Shown piece after piece: positions 24,502 to 32,733 of a DNA stretch of 60,801 nucleotides. A program made the position numbers and the translations under genes. Position 1 is the stretch's first letter, and the number at the start of each line of letters is the position of its first letter. This DNA comes from Trueperaceae bacterium (GTDB lineage: Bacteria > Deinococcota > Deinococci > Deinococcales > Trueperaceae): positions 1-60,801 of the forward strand of contig DASVDQ010000003.1 of the NCBI GenBank assembly GCA_036381035.1, given 5' to 3'. Under the pieces are notes generated by a model that did not search any database, was not told where the DNA came from, and saw only the letters and a list, made by a program, of their open reading frames with translations.

Positions 24502-24879
24502 ATGAGCGACACCGGGCAGACAGCCCCAGCCGCGGCGCCCGACCCCGCCACGCCGGGCGGCAAGGAGGCGATCCGCGCCCAGGTCCTCGAGGCGCTGAAG
24601 GTCGTGCGCGACCCCGAGATCCCCGTCAACGTCGTCGACCTGGGCCTCGTCTACACGGTCGACATCGACGACGCCGGCAACGTCGGCATCGAGATGACGC
24701 TGACGAGCATGGGCTGCCCCGTCCAGGACCTCATACAGGCCGACGCCGAGCTGGCCGTCATGAAGGTCGACGGCGTCAACTCGGTGACGGTCGACTTCGT
24801 CTGGTCGCCGCCGTGGAGCCCGCAGAAGATGACGGAGGACGGCAAGCGCCAGATGCGCATGTTCGGCTTCAACGTCTGA
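24502..24879 (+). CDS. MIP18/SufT-like metal-sulfur cluster assembly factor
   Basis: 125 residues of the DUF59 family: EALKVVRDPEIPVNVVDLGLVYTVDIDDAGNVGIEMTLTSMGCPVQDLIQADAE, with the conserved DPE and the C of MGCP, followed by VWSPPWSPQKMTEDGKRQMRMFGF. Members assist late Fe-S cluster maturation (SufT, PaaD) beside the SUF machinery, which is also in this window (sufCBD at 55718). The N-terminal 25 residues are Ala/Pro-rich. ATG at 24502 lies 7 bases after TAACGT (24489-24494). Confidence 0.88.
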   Translation: MSDTGQTAPAAAPDPATPGGKEAIRAQVLEALKVVRDPEIPVNVVDLGLVYTVDIDDAGNVGIEMTLTSMGCPVQDLIQADAELAVMKVDGVNSVTVDFVWSPPWSPQKMTEDGKRQMRMFGFNV

Positions 24880-24927
24880 CCCGGGCGCCGCCGCGCGCGG
24901 CCGCCCCGACCCGGTATCTTCCTACCC

Positions 24928-25605
24928 ATGTTCTTCCAGAGGCGGCGCCGCACCGACGCGCGCGCCGAGGGCTGGCTGGCGCTGGCGAAGGAGCTCGAGC
25001 TAGCGCCGTGGGACGACCTCGCCGGGCGCCTGCAGGACCAGCTCGGCCTCGGGCCCGGCGAGGTGGCGCCCGTGTACGCGCTGTCGCGTCCGGGGCAGCC
25101 CCGGCTCGTGCTCTTCGACCAGGCGCGCGAGCGCATCGGCCCGGCCGGGCGCGTGACGGGCCTCAGGAGCTGCGTGCTGGTGCGCGCCGAGCCGGTGGTC
25201 GCGCTCGTCTCGATGCGGGTGACGGAGCGCCTCGGGAAGGCGATGGAGCTGATCGAGGCCGGGCGCACGGGCGGCGAGCGCGTGGAGACCGGCGTGGACC
25301 CCGACTTCGACGGCCGCCTGGCCGTCTACGCGCGCGACGCCGCGGGGGCCAGGGCGCTCCTGACGGCGCCGGTGCGCGAGCTGCTCCGGCGGCTGCTGTG
25401 CTCCGGGCCCTCCGCGGCGGAGGCGCCGCCGGCGCGGGGGCGCGTGGCGCCCGTCGTGGTGATCGGCGGCCGTAACGTGCTGCTCACGCTCGAGGAGCCG
25501 GAGCCCGTGGGCTTCGACCGGCTGGCGGCCGCGGCCGCCGACATGCTCGGCCTCTACGCCGCGCTCACCGCCGCTACGCCCGATGGTACGGGTGACCGGA
25601 CCTGA
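24928..25605 (+). CDS. Conserved hypothetical protein
   Basis: 225 residues, mixed alpha/beta, no TM segment or signal peptide, and no motif I recognise. The C-terminus (GFDRLAAAAADMLGLYAALTAA) is helical; the middle contains GRRVTGLR-like and PVVVIGGRNVLLTLEEP strands. It is a plausible real gene: its ATG is 7 bases after TATCTT (24915-24920), and no stronger ORF competes in this stretch. Its end overlaps the convergent rlmH end by 32 bp. Function unknown. Confidence 0.6.
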   Translation: MFFQRRRRTDARAEGWLALAKELELAPWDDLAGRLQDQLGLGPGEVAPVYALSRPGQPRLVLFDQARERIGPAGRVTGLRSCVLVRAEPVVALVSMRVTERLGKAMELIEAGRTGGERVETGVDPDFDGRLAVYARDAAGARALLTAPVRELLRRLLCSGPSAAEAPPARGRVAPVVVIGGRNVLLTLEEPEPVGFDRLAAAAADMLGLYAALTAATPDGTGDRT

Positions 25606-26032
25606 GGGCCTCGACCCGGTAGAGCTGCTCCAGCAGCACCACGCGCGCCAGGTCGTGCGGCAGGGTCAGCCGGGAGAGGGCGAGGGCGCCGTGCGCCGCC
25701 GCGCGCAGCTCCGCCCCGTGGCCGTCGGGACCGCCGAGGAACAGGGTGAGGCGGCTGACGCCGGCGCGCTCGAGCCCGGTGACCCTCTCCGCCAGCTCCG
25801 CCGTCGTGAGCTGCTCGCCCCGCTCGTCGAGCAGCAGGAGGTGTCCGTCGGCGTGCCGCAGCGACTCGGCGGCGTGGCGCGACCTGGCCTCCGGCGGACC
25901 CAGCGCGGAGCGGTCCTTCACCTCGACGACCTCGAGCGCCGCCAGGCCGCGCAGCAGCCGCGCGTAGCGCTCGGCGGCTTCCGCCAGCGGCCCGCGCTTG
26001 AGCGAGCCGACCGCGACGAGCCGGTAGCGCAC
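25574..26032 (-). CDS. rlmH: 23S rRNA (pseudouridine1915-N3)-methyltransferase RlmH
   Basis: 152 residues, SPOUT methyltransferase. Signature segments: RYRLVAVGSLKRGPLAEAAERYARLL, LLLDERGEQLTTAELAERV, the SAM-knot FLGGPDGHGAELRAAAHGALALSRLTLPHDLARVVLLEQLYR and the C-terminal SGHPYHRA. RlmH methylates pseudouridine 1915 in helix 69 of 70S ribosomes. GTG at 26032 overlaps the thyX stop (TAGTG), so the two are translationally coupled. Confidence 0.95.
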   Translation of the reverse strand: MRYRLVAVGSLKRGPLAEAAERYARLLRGLAALEVVEVKDRSALGPPEARSRHAAESLRHADGHLLLLDERGEQLTTAELAERVTGLERAGVSRLTLFLGGPDGHGAELRAAAHGALALSRLTLPHDLARVVLLEQLYRVEALRSGHPYHRA

Positions 26033-26934
26033 TACCTGGCTTCGCCGGGTACCGGGCTCCGCTCCTCGACCCGGGGCAGGTCCTTCTCCGTGAGGCCCAG
26101 CTTCGCGAGGAGCTCGGCGCGCCGCGACCGGCGCATGCCGGAGCGGGCGAGCGCGGACGCGAGCGCGGCCCTGTCGAGCGCCGCGACGACGGCGGCGAGC
26201 TCGGTGCGCGAGAGCGACCGAGCGTGCAGCACGTGCTCCTCGAACGCCTGGTAGGCCAGGGGGCAGACGGCCCTCACCACGGTCGCGACGGCGTCCCCGT
26301 AGGCGCGGATCTCGTACTGCGCGTGCCAGTCCATGCGCAGGCGCAGGAAGTGGAAGAGGTTGTTGAGGTCGATCTGCCAGTACATCTCCGTGTAGAGGGA
26401 GAGCGGCAGGTTGATGCGGGCGAGCTCGCGCGCGACGTCGTGCTCCAGCAGGCCCTCGTACTCCTCGTAGGCGCGCGCCTGACCGCCGGCGAGGACGTCG
26501 AGCACGCGCTCCTGCAGCTCGGGCGGCACCTCCCGGGAGTCCCCGCCCTGCTTGTTCGCCTTGCTCTGGAGCCTCACCTCGTGGCGCCGGGGCACGTAGA
26601 ACTCGTCCCTCATCACGCTGTAGCGGCCGCTGATCTCGTTGAGCCGCGCCGTGCGGTGCCGGATCCACTGGCGCGCCACGAAGATGGGCATCTTGACGTG
26701 GAAGGTGAAGATCACCTGCTCGAACGGGCTGGTGTGCTGGTGCCGCAGGAGGTAGTCGATGAGAGCGGCGTCCTCGCGGACGGTCTTCGTCCCCTGCCCG
26801 TACGACACGCGCGCCGCCTGGACGATCCTGTCGTCGCCCCCCAGGTAGTCGACGAGGCGCACGAAACCGTGGTCCAGGACGGCGATGGGCTTGTCGAGGA
26901 GCTCCTCGGCTGCGGGCACGACGACTCTCGCCAT
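26032..26934 (-). CDS. thyX: FAD-dependent thymidylate synthase ThyX
   Basis: 300 residues. It has the ThyX signature RHR-x7-S (R92-H93-R94 ... S102, in RHRTARLNEISGRY), plus TSPFEQVIFTFHVKMPIFVARQW and LPLSLYTEMYWQIDLNNLFHFLRLRMDWHAQYEIR. It makes dTMP using FAD and methylenetetrahydrofolate. The C-terminal 50 residues (LTEKDLPRVEER) are a lineage extension. ATG at 26934 follows TACAGT (26941-26946, minus strand) by 6 bases, so a longer in-frame start at 27021 is rejected. Confidence 0.96.
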   Translation of the reverse strand: MARVVVPAAEELLDKPIAVLDHGFVRLVDYLGGDDRIVQAARVSYGQGTKTVREDAALIDYLLRHQHTSPFEQVIFTFHVKMPIFVARQWIRHRTARLNEISGRYSVMRDEFYVPRRHEVRLQSKANKQGGDSREVPPELQERVLDVLAGGQARAYEEYEGLLEHDVARELARINLPLSLYTEMYWQIDLNNLFHFLRLRMDWHAQYEIRAYGDAVATVVRAVCPLAYQAFEEHVLHARSLSRTELAAVVAALDRAALASALARSGMRRSRRAELLAKLGLTEKDLPRVEERSPVPGEAR

Positions 26935-27064
26935 GCCGGGACTGTAGCAGTCCGGTGACGGAGGGTACCCCGCCCGCCCGCGCGGGGTGCGCGCCCCGGC
27001 TCGCTGGGGCGGGCGACCCACCCGCCGACGCCCACGGCCGAAAGATGAGAAGTGGATGAGTAGC

Positions 27065-27128
27065 GACCTTCACATGGGGACTTTGGTCCCTTGCGCATGG
27101 GCATCCTGGGCTCTCATCGGACCTTCAC
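27065..27128. promoter_or_regulatory. Direct repeat plus palindrome upstream of the slpA promoter
   Basis: GACCTTCAC occurs at 27065-27073 and 27120-27128, 55 bp apart (about five helical turns); the second copy ends 4 bp before the -35. Between them lies GGGACTTTGGTCCC (27077-27090). They are candidate activator or repressor sites. Confidence 0.45.
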
Positions 27129-27132
27129 GGCG

Positions 27133-27161
27133 TTGACATGAGTCGTACCGTGTGGTCTACT
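27133..27161 (+). promoter_or_regulatory. slpA promoter
   Basis: TTGACA (27133-27138), 17 bp, TCTACT (27156-27161). The -35 is a perfect consensus, the only one I found in the window, fitting an abundantly expressed envelope protein. The predicted start is near 27168. Confidence 0.75.
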
Positions 27162-27196
27162 CTGGGTCGGACTCTCTCGGGTCCTGGGCCGCAGCG

Positions 27197-27216
27197 AAAG
27201 GAGGTGCACCTACTTG
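27197..27216 (+). promoter_or_regulatory. Strong Shine-Dalgarno and TTG of an upstream ORF in the slpA leader
   Basis: AAAGGAGGTG (27197-27206) is complementary to the 16S 3' end over ten bases and stands 9 bases before TTG at 27214. That TTG opens an 89-codon frame ending at 27483, out of frame with and overlapping slpA. AGGTGCACCT (27202-27211) within it is a perfect palindrome. The signal is much stronger than the AAGGGG before slpA's own ATG. Confidence 0.5.
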
Positions 27217-27361
27217 AACCGGCCCCGGAGCGTGGGGGTCACCGATGACACTTCCAGCGGATGGTCAGGGCGCGGCGAGGAAACACGGAAACTCCCGGGC
27301 CCCCTTGACGTGAGAAGCGCATCGGGTTCATGCAATGTCATCAGTTCAAGGGGTAAACCAC

Positions 27362-30217
27362 ATGAAGAAGCTCGCAGTAACGCTCTTGGCAGCAGTGCTG
27401 GCGAGCGGCGCTTTCGCCCAGGCTTCGTTCCCGGACATCCCGGCGAACCACTGGGCCGGCGACGCCGTCGACCGCATCGCTGACCTAGGCATCGTCATCG
27501 GCTTCCCCGACGGGACGTTCCGTGGTAACGAGGCCTTCACCCGTTACCAGGCCGCCCTCGTGGTCAGCCGACTCCTCGACGTGTTGAGCGAGAACCTGGA
27601 CGCTGCCCTGGCTCTGTCGCGGGCCGACATCGAGTCGCTGCGCAACGCGGTCCAGGAGCTCTCGTCCGACCTCTCCGCCCAGGGCGTACGCCTCTCCTCG
27701 GCTGAGTCCGCCATCGCGGGCCTGTCCGACGAGGTCTCCGCCCAGGGCGAGCGTCTCTCCTCGGCTGAGTCCGCCATCGCGGGTCTCTCCGACGAGGTCG
27801 CCGCCACCGCGGCTCGCCTCGACGAGCTCGAAGCGCGCCTGAGCGAAGCGGGCGGCGTCGATCCGGCGGTCCTCCGTGACCTCCAGAACCAGATCGCGTC
27901 GCAGCGCGTCGCCATCGACACGGCGCAGGCCCAGGCCGACGCCGCCGCCGCGCGCGCGGACGAGGCCTACAGCCTCGCCAACCAGGCCAACACCCAGGCC
28001 ACCCAGAACGCCGAGCAGATCGCGGCGCTCAACCGCCTGGCCCAGGTCCTGAGCGAGCGCATCGACGACCTCGAGTCCGCCCTCGGCGAGGTCGGCGGTC
28101 CCGTCGCCCCGAGCGACAACGCCGCCCTGTCCGACGCCATCGAGCGGAACCGCAGCGACATCGCCAACCTGCGCGAGTTCGTCATCCTCCTGAACCGCAA
28201 CCAGGTCGCCCTGCGCGACCGCGTCGCGGCGCTGGAGGCCAGCGACGCCGAGCAGAGCGCCGCCATCGCGGCCCTCGAGGACCGCGTCACCGCGCTCGAG
28301 GAGAACCCGCTCGGCATCACGGGCAGCATCTCGGTCAGCTACTTCGTCGGCCGCGTGCTGGGCAACCCGTTCGACGTCGACCGCGTCTACGGCCTGAACA
28401 ACGAGCGCGACATGGGCGCCTCGGTGTTCTCGTCCGGCGCTGCCGAGCTCGACGGCGACTCCAGCTCCTCGTCCAACTACCGGACGGAGGTCGGCGAGGT
28501 CGCGCAGGACCGCCACGACATCGAGCAGACCTCGGGCACCGCCTCGGCGACGCTGAGCCTCACCTTCAGTGCGGGCTCCACGTTCGACGGCGCCGGCAGC
28601 CCGAACGCGCTCAACTCGTTCGAGGCCGTCCTGGTCATCGACATCGAGTCGCAGGACTTCGACACGAACGGCGGCAACTTCGGCCAGCCGATCAACCTGT
28701 TCCGCATCGACGAGTTCACGACGACGTTCTCGCCCATCGGCGCCGCCCCGCTGACCTTCCAGTTCGGCACCGACGTCGAGACCGGCTTCACCCCGTACGT
28801 CGTGGCCACCGATGACCCCGGCTTCGTCGCCACCGTGGCGGACGTCGACTTCCTCAGCTTCGTCGACCCGACGCTCACGGTCGTCTACACGACGCCGGCC
28901 CAGGACACCTACCTGCGCGGCGCGCGCCTGACGCTCTCGCCCTTCGAGGGCGTGACGCTGGGCGGCAGCTTCGCTCAGCAGGCCGAGAACGCCGCCGACA
29001 AGGACGACGTCCTCGCCGACAACGTCACCACGACCGTGTGGGGCGTCGACGGCAGCGTCAGCCTCAGCGTGTTCGACCTCGGCTTCGAGTGGGCCAACGG
29101 CAGCAGCACGAACCCGGCCCTCACGGCCGAGAGCGTCCTGTACGCCACCCTCGACGTCGACACGGCCGGCGCCGGCATCCCGATCCTCTCGTCGCTCGGT
29201 GCCAACTACCGCAGCATCGGCGACCAGTGGACGGCCAACGGCTACAACCTCGGCGCCGACGACGGCGGCTTCCCCTTCGCCGAGGACCAGACCGGCTTCG
29301 GCGTGAACGCCAGCCTGGCGCTCTTCATCCTCGACCTCGACGCCTACTTCGACTCCTACGGCACGACCGCTGGCGACAGCGTGACGGCCTTCGGCGTCGA
29401 CGCCAGCGCCGACCTGTTCGCCGGCTTCAGCCTCGGTGGCTTCTTCCACCAGGCCTCGGTGAACGGCACGGTCGTGGACGACGTCCGCACGTTCATCGAC
29501 GGCAACGAGAACCCGGTGGCTCTCGCCGGCGCCGATGTCGAGCGCGACGACAACTTCAACACCGGCTTCGGCGTCTCGCTCACGCACGACGGCGACGCCG
29601 AGAACGCGCTGGTGCACGGGCTGAACCTCGAGGCGAGCTACTCGCAGCTCGACGCCGACTTCAGCCGCACGCTGCTCGAGGTGAACGCCGACATGGACCT
29701 CACGGTCTCGATCGTGACGGTCACCCCGTACGTCGGCTACACCATGGACAACGACTCCGACACGCTCAGCGACGACTACACGGAGCTGCGCGTCGGCGCC
29801 GGCCTGTCCACCGAGCCGCTCAACGTCTACACGCAGCCGAGCCTGGTCGGCGCGGTCAACTACCGCACCGCCAACTACAGCGACGCCCAGACCTTCACGG
29901 CGACGGAGCTGCAGTGGAGCGTGGGACTGGTCCTGAACCAGTTCATCTTCGACCACAGCACCCTGACCGCGAAGTACGGCTCCTGGACCGGCACGAACAT
30001 CAACAACGCCACCAACACCCGTGGCGCTGGCGACTTCGCGACGGACATCAGCGGCGGCGACGTGGCCGGTACCGGCACCCAGAGCACCTCGGGCTACGAG
30101 GTCATCTGGAACTACTTCGACCTCGAGTTCGCCTACGGCGTGTACCAGAACGACAACAACGGTGTCGGCTCGTCCGCCCAGGCCTTCTCGATCGCTTACA
30201 CGGTCGACCTCCAGTAA
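27362..30217 (+). CDS. slpA: SLH-domain outer-membrane beta-barrel protein (SlpA-like)
   Basis: 951 residues. Signal peptide 1-22 (MKKLAVTLLAAVLASGAFAQA), then one SLH domain at about 23-75 (FPDIPANHWAGDAVDRIADLGIVIGFPDGTFRGNEAFTRYQ), which in Deinococcus-Thermus binds pyruvylated or peptidoglycan-linked polymers. A long coiled coil follows (about 80-325) with an exact 21-residue duplication, then a beta-strand-rich C-terminal barrel of about 600 residues ending in an aromatic/hydrophobic strand (AFSIAYTVDLQ). This is the SlpA plan: an outer-membrane channel tethered to the cell wall. Codon use is less GC-extreme in its 5' part. ATG at 27362 gives the signal peptide; an in-frame ATG at 27335 lies upstream. 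Strong promoter and terminator of its own. Confidence 0.92.
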   Translation: MKKLAVTLLAAVLASGAFAQASFPDIPANHWAGDAVDRIADLGIVIGFPDGTFRGNEAFTRYQAALVVSRLLDVLSENLDAALALSRADIESLRNAVQELSSDLSAQGVRLSSAESAIAGLSDEVSAQGERLSSAESAIAGLSDEVAATAARLDELEARLSEAGGVDPAVLRDLQNQIASQRVAIDTAQAQADAAAARADEAYSLANQANTQATQNAEQIAALNRLAQVLSERIDDLESALGEVGGPVAPSDNAALSDAIERNRSDIANLREFVILLNRNQVALRDRVAALEASDAEQSAAIAALEDRVTALEENPLGITGSISVSYFVGRVLGNPFDVDRVYGLNNERDMGASVFSSGAAELDGDSSSSSNYRTEVGEVAQDRHDIEQTSGTASATLSLTFSAGSTFDGAGSPNALNSFEAVLVIDIESQDFDTNGGNFGQPINLFRIDEFTTTFSPIGAAPLTFQFGTDVETGFTPYVVATDDPGFVATVADVDFLSFVDPTLTVVYTTPAQDTYLRGARLTLSPFEGVTLGGSFAQQAENAADKDDVLADNVTTTVWGVDGSVSLSVFDLGFEWANGSSTNPALTAESVLYATLDVDTAGAGIPILSSLGANYRSIGDQWTANGYNLGADDGGFPFAEDQTGFGVNASLALFILDLDAYFDSYGTTAGDSVTAFGVDASADLFAGFSLGGFFHQASVNGTVVDDVRTFIDGNENPVALAGADVERDDNFNTGFGVSLTHDGDAENALVHGLNLEASYSQLDADFSRTLLEVNADMDLTVSIVTVTPYVGYTMDNDSDTLSDDYTELRVGAGLSTEPLNVYTQPSLVGAVNYRTANYSDAQTFTATELQWSVGLVLNQFIFDHSTLTAKYGSWTGTNINNATNTRGAGDFATDISGGDVAGTGTQSTSGYEVIWNYFDLEFAYGVYQNDNNGVGSSAQAFSIAYTVDLQ
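27692..27817 (+). repeat. 63-bp tandem duplication in the coiled coil
   Basis: The codons for RLSSAESAIAGLSDEV (with SAQG before it) occur twice, offset by 63 bp (for example CTCTCC at 27692 and 27755), encoding 21 residues or three heptads. The first 29 bases of each copy are identical, so the duplication is recent or kept uniform. Confidence 0.85.
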
Positions 30218-30247
30218 GTCGACCGCGGCCTAGCGCCGCAGCGAACC

Positions 30248-30280
30248 GGAGACCCCGCCCACCCGGGCGGGGTCTCCTCT
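30248..30280 (+). terminator. slpA terminator
   Basis: A perfect 13-bp stem (GGAGACCCCGCCC with its complement) around an ACCC loop, then TCTT, 31 bases after the slpA stop. The clearest intrinsic terminator in the window. Confidence 0.88.
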
Positions 30281-30383
30281 TGGCGTGACGGCCGCGCGGA
30301 CACCCGAGCCACCGAGACGCGCCGGCAGCCGGGTCCGCCGGGGCGGCTGCCTCGGCCGGGCTCCAGGGGCGGGCCGCGCGGCC

Positions 30384-31274
30384 CTAGGCGACGACCGTGA
30401 GCCCGCCCGGCTCCAGCTCTACGACGTAGCTCCGCCCCTGACCGGCCGACTCACCGTCGGCGTGGCCGTACCTAGGCACCGACCACTCCACGCTGAGGCT
30501 GCGCCCGCGGTGCAGGGCGACGCGGGGGTGCGAGAGGTGGGTGCCCCGCATCACGCGGGGGAGGAGGGCCAGCGTGCCGCCCGTGCTCAGGTCTCCGGCC
30601 ACGACGACGTCGAGCAGGCCGTCGTCGACGCTGGCCACGGGGGCGAAGCGGAAGCTGCCGCCGGTGCGCGGACCGTTCTGCGCGGCGACCAGCAGCGAGC
30701 GCCCGGCGAACACGACCCGTCCGTCGACGCGCACCTCCGCCTCGGCGGGCCTGGCGCCGCCTAGGCTCGACAGGACCGCGTAGAGGTAGGCGGCGGGGCC
30801 CTTGAGGAAGGCCGGGGCGCTCGAGAGCCGGTGGGCGACGTGGGCGTCGAGGCCGGTGCCGAAGGCGTTCACGAACGGCGCGCCGTTCACGAAGGCGAGG
30901 TCAACGCGGCGGCGCTCGCCGGCGGCCAGGCGCGCCACGGAGGCGGCCACGTCCCCGCGCGCGAGGCCCAGGGCGTGGGCGAAGTCGTCGCCGGAGCCGA
31001 GGGGCACGACGCCGAGCGCGCGGCTGCGGACCCGCCGGGCGCCCTCGGCGCACAGCAGCCCCGTCACCACCTCGTGCACGGTGCCGTCGCCGCCCGCGGC
31101 GACGACGGTGGCGCCGGGCGGGGCGTCCGCGGCCAGCGCGGTGGCGTGGCCCGGACCGCTCGTCACGTGCAGCGCGTGCTCGAGGCCGGCGGCGTCGAGG
31201 AGGCGCAGGAGGTCGCCCAGCGCGGCGCGGGCGGCGCCGCGCCCCGCCACGGGGTTGAACACCACGTGGTGCAC
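30384..31274 (-). CDS. YegS/DagK-type lipid kinase
   Basis: 296 residues. The diacylglycerol-kinase catalytic domain begins with HHVVFNPVAGRGAA (nucleotide loop), then VVAAGGDGTVHEVVTGL (GGDGT motif, about 76-80) and LGVVPLGSGDDFAHALGL. The C-terminal beta sandwich has the DDGLLDVVVAGD motif. It phosphorylates diacylglycerol, undecaprenol or a related lipid; the sequence does not say which. GTG at 31274 lies 5 bases after TAGAAT (31280-31285, minus strand). A 14-bp GC palindrome (30371-30384) follows the stop. Divergent from the acyltransferase gene. Confidence 0.92.
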   Translation of the reverse strand: MHHVVFNPVAGRGAARAALGDLLRLLDAAGLEHALHVTSGPGHATALAADAPPGATVVAAGGDGTVHEVVTGLLCAEGARRVRSRALGVVPLGSGDDFAHALGLARGDVAASVARLAAGERRRVDLAFVNGAPFVNAFGTGLDAHVAHRLSSAPAFLKGPAAYLYAVLSSLGGARPAEAEVRVDGRVVFAGRSLLVAAQNGPRTGGSFRFAPVASVDDGLLDVVVAGDLSTGGTLALLPRVMRGTHLSHPRVALHRGRSLSVEWSVPRYGHADGESAGQGRSYVVELEPGGLTVVA

Positions 31275-31347
31275 GGCGGATTCTACCGCCGCCCTCGACG
31301 CGGTGGACGCCGCGGCCGGCGCCGCCCTCGGCCGCTAGACTGGCGCC

Positions 31348-32010
31348 ATGCTCACCACAGCGGACCTGTTCGACCTGGAGCGCGTGCCCGGCGAGCTGCG
31401 GCACCTGCTCGACGAGGAGCTGCCGTGGCGCGTCCTGGCGCGGTTGGACGAGTTCGGCGACGCGCTCGTCACGGAAGCCGGCGACGTCCATCCCACCGCG
31501 GTCGTCGACGGGCCGCTGTACATGGGCCGGGGCGCCAGGGTCGGGCCGCACGCCTACCTCACGGGCCCCGTCTACTTGGCCGACGGCGCCGAGGTGGGCC
31601 ACGGCGCGCGGCTGCGGGGGCCGGTGGTGCTGGGGCCGGGCGCGGCGGTGGGCCACGCCAGCGAGGTCAAGCGCTCGCTGCTCCTCGGCGGCGCCAAGGC
31701 GCCCCACTTCAACTACGTGGGCGACAGCGTCGTCGGCCACGACGTGAACCTGGGCGCGGGGGTGAAGGTCGCGAACTTCAAGGCCTTCGGGGACGAGGTG
31801 CGCTCCGGCGGCGTGGGCACGGGCCTGCGCAAGTTCGGCGCGGCGATCGGCGACGGCGTCTCGATCGGCTGCAACGCCGTCCTCGCTCCGGGCACGCTCG
31901 TCGGCAGGCGCTGCGTGATCTACCACGGCGCCACGGTGCGCGGCGAGGTGCCGGCCGCCACGGTCGTCAAGCTGAGGCAGCACCACGAGACCGCACCGTT
32001 CGAGGGCTGA
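31348..32010 (+). CDS. Left-handed beta-helix transferase (GlmU C-terminal-like)
   Basis: 220 residues. After a 45-residue leader the protein is built of hexapeptide repeats (HPTAVVDGPLYMGRGARVGPHAYLTGPVYLADGAEVGHGARLRGPVVLGPGAAVGHASEVKRSLLL), including the GlmU-like ASEVKRSLLLGGAKAPHFNYVGDS segment, which binds acetyl-CoA and substrate. There is no uridyltransferase domain, so this resembles stand-alone short G1P/GlmU-type acyltransferases. A role in nucleotide-sugar or cell-wall precursor synthesis is inference. ATG follows TAGACT (31336-31341) by 6 bases. The rhomboid gene begins 9 bases after its stop. Confidence 0.82.
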   Translation: MLTTADLFDLERVPGELRHLLDEELPWRVLARLDEFGDALVTEAGDVHPTAVVDGPLYMGRGARVGPHAYLTGPVYLADGAEVGHGARLRGPVVLGPGAAVGHASEVKRSLLLGGAKAPHFNYVGDSVVGHDVNLGAGVKVANFKAFGDEVRSGGVGTGLRKFGAAIGDGVSIGCNAVLAPGTLVGRRCVIYHGATVRGEVPAATVVKLRQHHETAPFEG

Positions 32011-32019
32011 CGCCGGCCG

Positions 32020-32721
32020 ATGATCCCGCTGCGGGACGCGAACCCGGCGCACGGCCGGCCGTACCTGACGTGGGCGATCGTCGCCGCCAACGTGCTCGTG
32101 TTCCTCTACATGGGCAGCATCGGCGACTTCTTCACGCTGCTCGGCTTCGTCGCCGACTTCGGCTTCGTGCCCGCGGAGTTCGTCCGCTCACCCGGCGACT
32201 CGCTGCTCAGCCTCTTCACCAGCCTCTTCCTGCACGGGGGCTGGGCCCACCTGCTGTCGAACATGGTGTTCCTCGTCGTGTTCGGCGACAACGTCGAGGA
32301 CCGCTTCGGCCGCGTGGGGTTCCTGTTCTTCTACCTGCTCGGCGGCGCCGTCGCGACCCTGACCCACACGCTCTTCGCCGGTCCCTCCCCGGTGCCGCTC
32401 GTGGGGGCCTCCGGCGCGATCAGCGCGGTGCTGGGCGCCTACATCGCCCTCTTCCCGCGCCAGCAGGTGCTCACGTTCGTGCCGCCGCTGTTCCTCCCCT
32501 GGCTGGCGCTGTCGCTGCTGGCGAGGGTGCCGCGGTTCTTCCTGTTCTGGCTGCCCGCCTGGGTGTTCATCGGCTACTGGGCACTGCTGCAGCTCCTCGA
32601 GGCCGGCGCCTCGCTGCGCCTGCCCGCCGGCGAGGGCGGCGTGGCGTGGTGGGCGCACGTGGGCGGCTTCGTCTTCGGCCTGGTGTGGACGAACGTCGTC
32701 GCGCGCGGGCGGCGGCGCTGA
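32020..32721 (+). CDS. Rhomboid family intramembrane serine protease
   Basis: 233 residues and about six TM helices. The catalytic serine is in GASGA (S131), the catalytic histidine in WWAHVGGFVFG (H213), and the oxyanion H77-x3-N81 in HGGWAHLLSNM, so all active-site residues are present. It cleaves TM segments of substrate proteins. It has an inserted stretch between TM4 and TM5 with FPRQQVLTFVPPLFLPW. It is probably co-transcribed with the upstream beta-helix gene; 12 bp separate its end from the convergent hpf end. Confidence 0.95.
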   Translation: MIPLRDANPAHGRPYLTWAIVAANVLVFLYMGSIGDFFTLLGFVADFGFVPAEFVRSPGDSLLSLFTSLFLHGGWAHLLSNMVFLVVFGDNVEDRFGRVGFLFFYLLGGAVATLTHTLFAGPSPVPLVGASGAISAVLGAYIALFPRQQVLTFVPPLFLPWLALSLLARVPRFFLFWLPAWVFIGYWALLQLLEAGASLRLPAGEGGVAWWAHVGGFVFGLVWTNVVARGRRR

Positions 32722-32733
32722 CGTCCGGGTCGC

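Larger units (their letters stand above)
26935..27361. other. Regulatory region and leader of the SLH/porin gene
   Basis: 427 bp between thyX and slpA. It contains the thyX -10 (26941-26946), a direct repeat GACCTTCAC (27065-27073 and 27120-27128), the palindrome GGGAC-N4-GTCCC (27077-27090), a consensus promoter (27133-27161) and a leader of about 190 nt with a strong Shine-Dalgarno/TTG upstream ORF at 27197-27216. I see nothing in 26947-27064. Confidence 0.7.
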
